A DNA stretch of 64,000 nt from Oopsacas minuta (Eukaryota; Porifera; Hexactinellida; Lyssacinosida; Leucopsacidae). The DNA lies in contig JAKMXF010000088.1 of assembly GCA_024704765.1 (NCBI GenBank), positions 744,001 through 808,000 of the forward strand. Reading direction: 5' to 3'. How positions within the stretch are numbered: position 1 is the stretch's first letter; each line of letters begins with the position of its first letter. Shown in pieces: positions 21,975 to 32,723 of the stretch. The notes beneath the pieces are model-generated. The model was not told the DNA's origin. It did no database searches and saw only the letters and a list, made by a program, of their open reading frames with translations. The position numbers were made by a program, and so were the translations under genes.

Positions 21975-24663
21975 ATGTCACAAATAAGTAATATATATTC
22001 GGAAAATATTTGTGAGTATTCTTTTCAGAACTCAATCGACACACAACAACAACAACAAAATACACACAAACAACATACATATTATGTCATTTTCCCTGAC
22101 AACCAAGTGAGAGAATTATATTTACGGCGACCTAGCAAAATACATGGTAGAAGTATCCTAGAAGAAATTTGTATAACAAATGAGATCAAAGAGATCGATT
22201 CTTTTGGCTTACAATATATTGGAAAGAAAGGGGAATATCTTTGGCTAAATTTAAAAAATAAAATTCATGAAGAAATCGGCAGAAAGCCGAGTAGAAAACG
22301 TTCACAGGACTTCTACAGATTCTATTTTAGAGTCAAATTCTATTTACATCCACAGATGGTATTTACAGCTGGAGCCAAGTAAGACTTTGATAATTAAATA
22401 TGTGTTAACAATTCGAATTCTTAGTCACCAGATGGTAGTATAGACTGGATAATTAATGATTTTTGCAACTATCAAGAATTCCGCGCCTAGATGACTAACG
22501 AATTTGAACGGTCATTGAATTCCTTGTGGCATACCTATAGACTGTGACGTAGTTAAGCTAGTACAGCCCAGCTACCCTTTGACCGTTCTGTTATTTCCTG
22601 GATTTATGGATAAAACTCCAGCAAATATGTATTTATACATTAGTATACTATATCATGGGTGAAGTGAATTGGAATTCACCACAATGAGTAAAAAGCATAT
22701 TTTTAGTCATATTCGTAACTAGAGACTATTTCCAACCTTTGTACCATATTTAACCCCAAAAGGAGCCCAGTTTCCCAGGCATAAATACAGAATTGCTCTA
22801 ATAGTAATATATTAATAAAAAGTATGGTTTCATTGATGGGAAAAACAAGGTATTTGAATATGTAATGTGTAGAGAAATATACTTTGGAGAAGTTAAGACA
22901 AAATATCTAAAAGGAGGATTCAATTTATCTCTCAAGGATCAGATCTCAATTTGTGCACTTATGGCACAAGCAGAACTTGGACCAGTTCACCTATACACAG
23001 GGGAGATAGAGTACAGACAATTTGTACCCTCTAACCTCAAAGAAGGAACTGAGAGTCTGTTTCAAGCTTGTATCAAACACAAACATAAATCTATTAAATA
23101 CCTCAATAGACAGGTAATAGCATAAGTATAATATATGTAAAAGAGAATTTGTACGAATATCTAAGCGACAACTTTGCCATATAATCGACTTTGTTTCTAA
23201 ATAATTGGAATTTTGTTTTTTGGATAATTCAATCAATACGGGTTTGACTATGAATAAAGTACTAGTATTCTTACATACAATAAATAACAATAAATACTGT
23301 CATACAATCAAACCTGTGATGTAACAGACAGAGTATTGTCAGTCAAGAGCTCCCTACAAAATATAATACAGTAAAAACTCAATTTTTTCCTCGAATTTTC
23401 CATATTTTTTCAGTAAAATATGTATTTCCATAATAAAATTACAAACAGTAGAAAGTACGAAACTTTTTGTTCGTTGTAAGCGGTGATTTCAAGGAACGCA
23501 TCTACAAAATAGGAATAATACCCGTATTAATATTATATATCTCCAGGGTTGCATTCAGAAATTACTTTCAGTCCTTAGTGATAATAAAGAGTATGGAATG
23601 CAATGGTATAACAGACTACACATACTAACGGTTGGAGAGAGGGAGGAGAGCAAACAGCTGATACCGGTTGAGATGGGTATAGGACCGGAATATGTATATT
23701 TGTACTCTATTGATGGACAAGAATTGTACAGGTTGGTTGTGGGAATGAAATACAGTAAACTCCCTTAGATAGAAGCTCAAGGGACCGTAATTATTACTTC
23801 GGTATAACCAATGTAATATTTGTTACTTTGAAGGTTTGGGACCATATTTGTACAACTTAACACTTCGATAAAAGCGGGTATTTTGATATATCCGTGTTAG
23901 ATATAACGTGAGTTGACTGTACATACATTATAATTCGCATCTGTAGAAAATATATAATTATCACTGTCCTCGAATGATTCTTGTTTCTGTAATGCAAATT
24001 CCAAGAAAAGTTGCATTGTACTTTGCTTCTAGACAGTTTATCCCAATTATATTATTATTTCACTGTGATTTACTGGGTATGAATCTAACCTTTTATAGTT
24101 TTCACATCGGATTGGTTGAGAACCTACAGCGCACAAATAGAGGCTACTGTGTGGTGCATTTGAGAGCAGATGAAGGGACAGAAAGCGAAACAGGAATGAC
24201 TCTACACGTGGGTGGAGTAACCCCATATATTTCTATAGAAATATTCCGTGGATTAGCAGAGAGAGCTACATTCTATTTGTCTGATCAAGTTATTGACCAG
24301 ATTAAGAATGAATTACCAGTTAAACAGTGTCAATCCTGGACGAAGTCAAAAGCGAAATTCACCGTCTACACATACGATTTATTGCGTAACATGAAAGAGA
24401 GCTATAGCTTGCTTCTAGCAGAGCTCAGCAAGCCACGAGTAAGATTGTTAAGCGGACTACCCACCCATGAAAATGGAACATCTGGTACATTATTGGGTTC
24501 TCAATGCAAACTTTGTTATGACAATTTTGTATCAGTCGTATTCAAAGATTGCGGTCATGCTGTATCCTGTACAGAATGTCTATTCAAACTTAGTAATTGT
24601 CCTGTTTGTAGAAGTGAAGTTAAACTCAGCCACCTGACACCACTTATTACACCAATTAATTAA
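21975..24663 (+). CDS. MYLIP: MYLIP/IDOL-like FERM-domain RING E3 ubiquitin ligase, 4 exons
   Basis: Exons 21975-22378, 22873-23113, 23547-23731 and about 24006-24663 give 495 residues in frame (vertebrate MYLIP is about 445). FERM F1 holds SFGLQYIGKKGEYLWLNLKN, the closest family signature. F2 follows in exon 2, and F3 in exons 3-4. The C-terminus is a C3HC4 RING: CKLC, then CGHAVSCTEC and CPVC. Vertebrate MYLIP ubiquitinates lipoprotein receptors and binds myosin regulatory light chain; which substrate applies here is unknown. The first 35 residues are a poly-Gln-bearing extension absent from vertebrates. The last acceptor (24005) is weak in consensus but keeps frame; an alternative at 23946 is possible. 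AATAAA follows at about 24668. Confidence 0.88.
23751..23921. mobile_element. Family A pogo/Tigger-like MITE, complete
   Basis: 171 bp. Left end TACAGTAAACTCCCTTAGAT, right end reading ATAACGTGAGTTGACTGTA, so the inverted termini start CAGTMAACTCMC and are bounded by TA. This is the best-preserved copy and lies in the last intron of the MYLIP-like gene. Confidence 0.7.
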
Positions 24664-24975
24664 CACTAATAAAGATTGAACAACAACATTAAATATGTAA
24701 ACAATAATAAGAACATTTATGTATTATCCTATTTATAGCTGTATACTTCGGCAGGATGAATGGCATTCCTAAGGTGGGTAAGATATCCAGCAGAGAACTG
24801 CCGTAGTTGTAATTAACTCTATAGAAAGTATGCAAAACAAAAAACTACAAAAAGCAAAAAAGTATTAATAAAGCAGGGTTGCAAGATCTGTTTAGCTGTC
24901 TATAGAAGAACAAATTATATTCTCTGTTATAGAAAAAAATAAGAAATATTCTGACATTAATAGTACTCACAGAAA
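24664..24975. other. Spacer between two convergent genes
   Basis: About 310 bp holding the MYLIP-like 3' end and probably the 3' UTR of the minus-strand gene that follows. Nothing else recognised. Confidence 0.5.
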
Positions 24976-26257
24976 TCAACTCTGTTTATGAGATTTCTTG
25001 AACTTCTCATACTCAGTTACCAGACTGTATTTCCGGTATTTTGTCCGTTGATACTTTGTGACCTTCTTCTCTTTTGGGAGGGATTGATAAAATTTCATAA
25101 CCTGTAGGGAGGGGTGGGAATGATTAAGAAGTATTTTTAAATATTAATGTAGAATTCCATAATCAAATTCCAGCTAAAGTGTCTGAGTAATTATCATAAT
25201 TAATAGGTTTACCTTTGTGATCTCACTAAGACATTTGTCTAATGGATCGAGGCAGGCTTCCTAGGTTATATAGTCACGCTATATTTTAGGAATTATCAAA
25301 CCATGAATATCAATTACAGACACTTAACTTACTTACGCTAATAGTCAATGAAGTAACTGTATTTCACGCCTGATATTAAGTGGGGGGTGTGACACCCTGG
25401 GTAGGGCCGTAGGGACTTATCAGATACATCATGGATCGGAGAGGATACGTATGGTATTGCCAATTGTAGGGACCAGATTACTATGTGCAATATTTGTTCG
25501 TCATATTCATATATTCGTGTATTTACTGTAAATGTATACACACATACCTCCTCTGGATTGTGCGCTTGACAATGCAACTGAGAGAACCAGACAATCTCAT
25601 CCATAGTATTCACAAAAGTGTTACCTTGATTAGTCATCGCGCTGCAGAGATCTTTCAGATTTCCAAGAGCAGTAGTTGAAGTGTTAGGAGGGGGATTTGA
25701 TTCCTATTTTAAAGGATAAAATTTATGGAAATTTTGCGCATGAACTTATTTCAAAAATTGGAAAAAACATCAGAATAAATAATATAGTTACAGGTGTCAA
25801 AATAACTCTAAACTAACCATTTGTTGTGTCTGAATACTGACGATATGAGTTGGAGAAGATACTATTTCGGGGATCGATGAGATACTCGTAATAATCTGGG
25901 GAGGATATATCACAGCTGGAGTGATAGCGACAGAATGTGGCAGATATGACAGAGTAGAGAATAATTGGAAATCTGGATGCCTGTAAAGAAATCGAAGATA
26001 GATTTGAAATCGAATTGAATATCGGTGGAATGCTGAAAATAATAAATTTATATAAATCAATACTTAATTATTCAAATTAAATAAATAAACATACATACCT
26101 ATACCTATGCTCCGTTGTCAAGCTAGTCTGATTATTTGTGGGAAAGCAATCTTCTTTTTGCATTGACACTAAAATATCCAAATTCGGGGGATTTGTTCTT
26201 CCCCAAAACTCTGTGTCCATCATAAATGTATCAGCGTTAGTTAGGACTGCTTGTTGA
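24976..26257 (-). CDS. Unrecognised small gene, four visible exons, 5' end not found
   Basis: Exons on the minus strand at 26099-26257, 25818-25980, 25548-25703 and 24976-25101 have good splice sites and matching phases, giving about 200 residues ending at TGA 24976-24978. The N-terminal part is hydrophilic. The middle is rich in Ile, Ser and Pro (TPAVIYPPQIITSISSIPEI). The segment NTFVNTMDEIVWFSQLHCQA looks like a conserved amphipathic helix. The C-terminus is very basic (KEKKVTKYQRTKYRKYS), as in nucleic-acid- or chromatin-binding proteins. I could not assign a family. A first exon upstream of 26257 must exist, since the visible frame enters through an acceptor. Confidence 0.6.
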
Positions 26258-27674
26258 CTAAAGGGACACACAGAGGGATTCGTGAACTTAGTATTTATAC
26301 ATAACCATCTATAGGGATATTATATTTATAATTAATTATCATGACTCACTATTTCATACCAATGGAGACATCTCACCGCCATTAATGCGTTAACGGGTAT
26401 TAAATATTATAAACATAAACAAAGTTCTTTTGATCATTCTTATCTAACCACAAATAATAACAACCCACCTCACCTCAGTATTCAAATTCCTAATGAAGAA
26501 TTCCATAGCAAATAATATTAACTAGGAAGTAATATTTATGCTTTTGCTTGCTATATACATAATACATAATACAAATACAAATACAAATATAAATACACAA
26601 TATTAATAGCAATTGTTGTTTGTTTGTTTGTTTGTGTCCGTTGTCAAGGAAAGGATTTACGGTATGCAATTTTACCTATCGTGTTTATCAAGCAAGTAAA
26701 TAGAATTCAATAAAACTTCAGTAAATATATCGAACATGATGAATCCAATTTTCGCACTTTTGGATTAATCATATGTAAATTTATTGTTGTTTTTATGAAT
26801 ATAAAGTAAACAAATCGATATAACCGGTGTAATATATTGTACTTTGACGGTTTGGGACGATCATTCCAAAGTCTTAAATTGGACAAATATGGTCCCAAAA
26901 CGTAACCGTAACATATGTCTCATCCGTTATAATGGAAGTAATTATCGCGGGGTTCCTTGAGTTTCGATATAACGGGGAGTGACTGTAACACTGTCGATAC
27001 GTTATGACAAATTGTTTGTTTAGTTAAGAAATCTATCATAATATCCATGGTGTATTTAATAGAATCTTAGTTAGAATTTGTGTAACTGTAAAGTATTTCT
27101 TACTTCTAATCCTTTGTATTGAGGTAACAGCAATTTGATAGTAATGCAATCAATTCATAGTCCTGTAATGCAATTATATAACTCCAGTCAATCAAGATGA
27201 GCTCGTAGTTATCCTCAGGATCAACAGAACTCATTTTATTCTTACTGTTCCTATTATCAGGAATTGACTTATACCTTGAGCAGATATAGTCCCGTTATGA
27301 CAGCTGTTATAACAAGACTCATACGCTAGCGGATAGCTTAACGTATGCCCTGTGGCAGCAGAGGATAGTAATGAATAGCCGCGTACCGTGGGTCTCCTGG
27401 GTGTCCGAACACCTTTTGGGTATTACCAACTGTAGATTTATGCTAATAATTTTCTCTACGTATTACCAACTGTTTGAGGAGAAACCTCAAGTTACTCTAA
27501 TGTACAACTAATAAACTCACTGTACATCTGTTCCATTCAAGTATTTACAAATATTTAAGAATGACAGTCTGTACCTCCGTGACGTATGTGTTAACTATAA
27601 TATTAGTAATCACATTATTAATGAATAAAAGCTATCAAACAAATACAAACACAGAATTCATTGATAGCGTAGAG
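26258..27674. other. Intergenic region before the phosphodiesterase gene
   Basis: About 1.4 kb without supportable coding sequence. It contains a (GTTT)n tract near 26620 and a damaged family A element at roughly 26815-26987 whose right end reads CGGGGAGTGACTGTA. The undetected first exon of the minus-strand gene ending at 24976 may be here. Confidence 0.5.
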
Positions 27675-27682
27675 TATAAATA
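27675..27682 (+). promoter_or_regulatory. TATA box of the phosphodiesterase gene
   Basis: TATAAATA 58 bp upstream of the ATG at 27733, which argues against a promoterless processed copy. Confidence 0.55.
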
Positions 27683-27732
27683 GAGGTCTATAGCCATAGC
27701 TAATTATCAAATAAATCGAATACCAATAATCA

Positions 27733-28686
27733 ATGGATGTTATTAATATTACTTCTATCAGTGATATTGAAATACAAGTTGCTGATTTTAATTTCGACAC
27801 TATTAAGCTTAACAGACTGACAGACGGGCATCCAATGGTGCGGATTGGCATTGAAATATTCAAGTTGGAACAGTTTTACACACTCCTAGACTGCGATAAG
27901 ATAGAAATAGCAAATTTCTTTGCGACAATCGAAGCAACATATTTAGAACAACATTTTCATAATGCAACACATGCTGCAGATGTTATGCAATCTGTGTACT
28001 CGTTACTAGTAAACAGTCCGGTAAACAAACACCTAGAGCCTTTAGACCGGCTCAGTATCGTTATAGCGGCTGCTACACACGACATAGCACACCCAGGGGT
28101 TAATAATACATTCTTAGCAAACAAGAATGATGAATTATTGCAAAAATTCGGCAAAGAATCTACGTTAGAGAAATTTCACTTCTCAATCGCATTGAAAGTA
28201 ATCGAAGAAACGAGAATATTAGAAAATCTGAATCAGTACGATTCGTCAAGAGTTACTGCTCTTATTAAGGAACTAATCTTAGCAACAGATCCAGGGAAAC
28301 ATTCCATTAACACTAATGAATTCCTTAAAATTAAAGAAGACATAAACTTAGAGAACTCCTCCCATATATTGAGGGTTCTGAAGCAAGCTATAATATGTGC
28401 TGATATAAGCGGGCAGGCTCGTAAACTGGAAATAGCTACACAGTGGGGGGAGAGGGTATATGAAGAGTTCTTCCGTCTAGGGGATCTGGAAATGGAACTA
28501 GGACTAGAAGTACAGAAGTTGAATGATAGAAATACAGTAGATGTTAACAAGGGACAAGTTGGATTCATTAATTTCTGTGTGAAGCCTGTCTTCAAGGCTT
28601 GGAATGAAGTTTTCAGAAATGAATTTTCAAGCAAAATATTAGAAAATTTAGATTTTAACTGTCAGCAATATAAAAAGCTTTGCTAG
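27733..28686 (+). CDS. Class I cyclic-nucleotide 3',5'-phosphodiesterase, catalytic domain only
   Basis: Intronless 317-codon frame that is almost entirely a PDEase_I domain, which hydrolyses cAMP and/or cGMP. Visible catalytic features: HNATHAADV carrying the first metal and general-acid histidines, the signature THDIAHPGVNN, CADIS with the third metal Asp, EEFFRLGD, and KGQVGFINF with the invariant glutamine that holds the purine. No GAF, UCR, PAS or membrane segment precedes the domain, so regulatory parts found in most animal PDEs are missing. Substrate preference and subfamily are not readable by eye. The start is the ATG at 27733, just after a TATA box. AATAAA occurs about 15 bp past the stop. 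Confidence 0.93.
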   Translation: MDVINITSISDIEIQVADFNFDTIKLNRLTDGHPMVRIGIEIFKLEQFYTLLDCDKIEIANFFATIEATYLEQHFHNATHAADVMQSVYSLLVNSPVNKHLEPLDRLSIVIAAATHDIAHPGVNNTFLANKNDELLQKFGKESTLEKFHFSIALKVIEETRILENLNQYDSSRVTALIKELILATDPGKHSINTNEFLKIKEDINLENSSHILRVLKQAIICADISGQARKLEIATQWGERVYEEFFRLGDLEMELGLEVQKLNDRNTVDVNKGQVGFINFCVKPVFKAWNEVFRNEFSSKILENLDFNCQQYKKLC

Positions 28687-28735
28687 ATATTCGTATTATT
28701 AATAAATATATTTATTGAAAACTTTCATATTTAGA

Positions 28736-28756
28736 GGGGGAGAGGGGGAGGGGGGG
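28736..28756 (+). repeat. G-rich tract, possible quadruplex
   Basis: Three runs of 5, 5 and 7 G separated by AGA and A, just after the phosphodiesterase polyadenylation signal. It could fold as a quadruplex by splitting the last run. Confidence 0.5.
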
Positions 28757-30213
28757 TATTTGTCACAAACAGCCCTTACAATAAATCGATTACAGCGGAT
28801 GCCACTTATAAGAGCATATTTGAATACTCACAAGATTGGGAACCGGTGTTAAGCAATGATCGCTGTGTATGATTAATAATAGAGACAGTTATGTTCTCCC
28901 AAATATAATGCAATAATATTTCATTAAATATTAGTATGTTAGTGCTATAATATGGAACTATTATAAGTTATTCTAATTACAAATATGTGAATAATGTCAG
29001 GAATGATAACAAGACTTACCAGAGGAGAGTATAACAAATAATTAACGTTTACATTAAATAATATTGAAATACTATAGACAACTAATTTTTGCCATAAAAG
29101 AAGAAAATACGTTCACAATCCCAGACACATATTCTTTTCTCCTGATTACCATATCTCATTTTACAACTGCTATTAGTACCCAATATGTAACTATAGAATA
29201 TTGATATGATTATTCCAGATCTAGTCATAATACTCCAGCTAATGTTATTGAGAATATATTTGGGAGCTATCGACCATATTGTTCGGCTTTTTCGAATCAC
29301 ATAAACTGGTATATTGAGTGCAGTAACCTTTGGATATTTTGTCGGTAGCATGGCGCTGGGTATTCCAGATATACAAGGATAAACGCATGAGGAATTAGCA
29401 TTAAATACAGTCTTACACAAGCAAAGATTATACTTCGTAAAAAGTAATTACTAGTTTCATTAGCAATTTGATTGCTAATGTGTTTCGATGATTAGTAGTA
29501 CATTAGTGCTGTATTATTGGTAATTTTAGTAATTAATACAGCTCTATAGGAAGTCAAATCAAATCAGAGATTATCCTTATAGCGATAAATAAGAAAGGAT
29601 TCGACATTGAAAATGATTTCGAAAAAGTTCGTAGACACAAATTCATGGAAGTTTAATATTGTAAAATTGCAAATAAATAACCAGAATTACTGGACAATGA
29701 TTTCAATAAGGATATCATAGATTAATCATATGAGTATTAATCTAATTATAGTATAGAAGTATAAAGTAACGCCTCTATAGATATATCCGCTAGATACAAG
29801 GACCCCATATGTGTAAATTGATTCATAACATATTCATGATTGTATTACAATGATATACGCACAACTCTTATTAATATTGATAACCTCTAATCAGCTCAAT
29901 AAATACTCAAAGCTTTACAGACGTATGGATAAACTCAATGAGCTCTGTTAATGTGAAATATCTCATAACCATGTAACCACATTCCTTACGTACATACTCG
30001 TAACTACGTATTATACAGAATAGATGTATAAATCGTTTGAATAAGTATTACCTGCACTCTATTAGAGAGTATTCACGTCATATACAGCGATTATTCCATA
30101 TCATGTATGTGAGAAGTAGAACAGTTCTACTTACATACATCTCTTCACTAATTGAGTGATATAACTTGTATAATACTGACGTTATTGTGTGTACAGATTA
30201 GAACTACTGTTAG

Positions 30214-30447
30214 TTGGAAACTTGTTTCAGCTCCACCACCTACAAAACCTGTCACATGAATAACTACACAATATATTTACTAACTAACGGGTGAATAGTA
30301 GTAACAGACCTCCTTTAACACGATTAATTCACACATTTAGAAGTAGAGTCATTAGAATATTTCTATGAATTGGACACTATAATTACGTCATAAATAATGA
30401 GATAGGAATTGACCGCTCGCCTGCATGCTTAGATGGAGATGAAACGT
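30214..30447 (-). repeat. Family E dispersed repeat, inverted copy
   Basis: Reads GGAAACTTGTTTCAGCTCC at its left and CATGCTTAGATGG at its right. Across about 230 bp it is nearly identical to the reverse complement of 35037-35290 and 57915-58190. Confidence 0.8.
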
Positions 30448-31376
30448 ACAGAGGAGACACTTATAAATTGCACAATACAGTAATATATCATATGTAGCTA
30501 TACGTGTCTATATTAGTTAGTATTGGGAAGTAAGCTAATGTAACTAATACGCGTAGCTTAGTATTAATTATTATTATTAGCGGGATAATTAGCAAATAAT
30601 ACTGTAATAACACATAGACATTATATAGTTGAGTAAAATTTAATAAATTTGATTATAGGTTAATTAGAGGGAGGGACAAGAGCCATAATGGGATCTAAGT
30701 ATACCAGTCATATCTCCAGATAAGGACTGATTTCTAGGTTAATTATCCAACACCTGATACCCTGTATTATGTTCCACGTGCTGTCAAGGGGCAGGGCTAT
30801 TTAAATGTACACACCCATGAATACATTCTTGAAATTCACTGATTTGATAATTGATATCTCAGAGATAGAGTATGGAAATTGAATTAATTGGTGAGAATAT
30901 ATGCAACAATACTGACATACCAGAATATTCTAACCTTATGTAAGATATTATAGGACCTTTAAACTCTCAGAATTCAGATATTAGGAGACATTACGGTGCA
31001 ATTAAATACAGCACAGACATAGGATATAGTGGTGATAAAATGGGCGTAGCCAATTGTAAGATATGGCATACCAAGAATTCTGTTCTCTCAAGTATCTCTC
31101 AGAATTCCTATACAATTCTATCTATCATATATTTTGATTATTATAACACCCTTACGAGTAGCAAAATATGTTCGGTATGAATTATACAAGAGGATATGAG
31201 GGCCGTTTTCCAGGTAATGGTTCTTATACTCGATACCTATTGTATAGGATATCCAGTACTCATATTTGTAACAATAGGATATACTATCTTGGACTATGGA
31301 TAAAAATCTGGGAAAAATCCTGCAATATTAGTTGTAGGCATTGTATCTATTCGTGTCAGGAATATTTTCATATATA

Positions 31377-31546
31377 ATGAACCATGGATACCCGTATAAA
31401 TAGTATATTAATGAACCATGGATACCCGTATAAATAGTATATTAATGAACCATGGATACCCGTATAAATAGTATATTAATGAACCATGGATACCCGTATA
31501 AATAGTATATTAATGAACCATGGATACCCGTATAAATAGTATATTA
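31377..31546. repeat. Five perfect copies of a 34-bp tandem repeat
   Basis: Each unit starts ATGAACCATGGATACCCG and ends with TATAAATAGTATATTA. Five copies have no mismatch, so the array is recent or kept homogeneous. Each unit contains a TATAAATA box-like word and the palindrome CCATGG. Confidence 0.95.
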
Positions 31547-31663
31547 ATGATAAATGGCATTCTAACAATTAAGCAACACAGAATATACAATTAATAATGT
31601 ACATAAAAGGTGATGTATAAAATGTTAATAAACGATCAAATACAATAATTAGTTAAGTGAGAG

Positions 31664-32663
31664 CTAGTTTGGTTTCGGTATTTCTTGTTGTTGGTGTTGT
31701 TGGTGTGCTAATTGAAGTTGTTCCTGAGTTAAAATGCTGTCTATAAACAAAGAAATAAAAGTAAAAGGTGTGAAAATATGAATATAAATAATCCAGTTAC
31801 CATGCAATGTATGTCTTCTTTCTAATGTCTTAGATTTCTTGTCTGAACTGACACCAAATTTCTGTAAATAATTTTGGGTAGCTTTATTGAACTTTGACCT
31901 TGTGCTATTCTGTCTAGTCAGACTATCAGCTGATTCTGTTATTGGGATATTGTTTCTATAAATAATTAACAAACCAATCATATCTCCTAGTCCACCAGTG
32001 ATGTCATATTTACCTTCTTAATGCTGTATCTTGATCAATAATAATTTTCTAAACACAAACAAACACAAGATAAACAACAATATATTAAACAATAAACAAA
32101 TTTACCATCAAGTTAGATACTGTGCTTACTAGCTGTACTCCCACTGTTGTCTAAATAAATACAAATAAATACCATAATGGACACTATGCTACAACATACA
32201 AATTCCTCCTCTGTTCCTTGGTTACCATACAGGTCATTGGTATGCATATCTGAGTCAATGGAGGGGGTAAGGGGACAGTCTATTGAGTACATAGAACAAT
32301 CTGATTCTGTACGAGTAAGATACCAATTAGCTCTAGCGAGTATATCCTGACTAGCTCCTTTCCTTCTATAAGATTAAGAGTAGATTTGATATACAAAGTA
32401 TTAAACACCTTATTGAACACTTGTAAGAACTGCTACTCTGGGGGTGTTCTTATAACCGGCATACAGTGTATCCTATGTGTTGTAATAATATGTAGGGTCA
32501 CCTCGGTTTGGGAGGCTTTCCCTCTGGTGAGCTAATCTTCCTGAGGGAGTGTGTGTAGGAGAGGGCAGGGGTCTTATCCTCATGTCTCATTCTAGATTGT
32601 AGGAAATCAGAAGATGATTTGAGGGTTGATTGTAGATACAAGAACTCATCTCTAAACAACAAC

Positions 32664-32723
<60 letters not shown>

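Larger units (their letters stand above)
28757..31663. other. Gene-poor repeat region
   Basis: About 2.9 kb with no frame that resembles a gene. It contains an inverted copy of the family E repeat (30214-30447), a family C element (about 31139-31245) and the 34-bp tandem array (31377-31546). Confidence 0.6.

Noticed and set aside
29082-29420. Open frame of 112 codons on the minus strand in the repeat region
   Set aside because: No recognisable motifs and no splice or promoter context; length is possible by chance in AT-rich DNA.
31377-31546. CRISPR array
   Set aside because: The 34-bp units are contiguous with no unique spacers, and the context is an animal genome.
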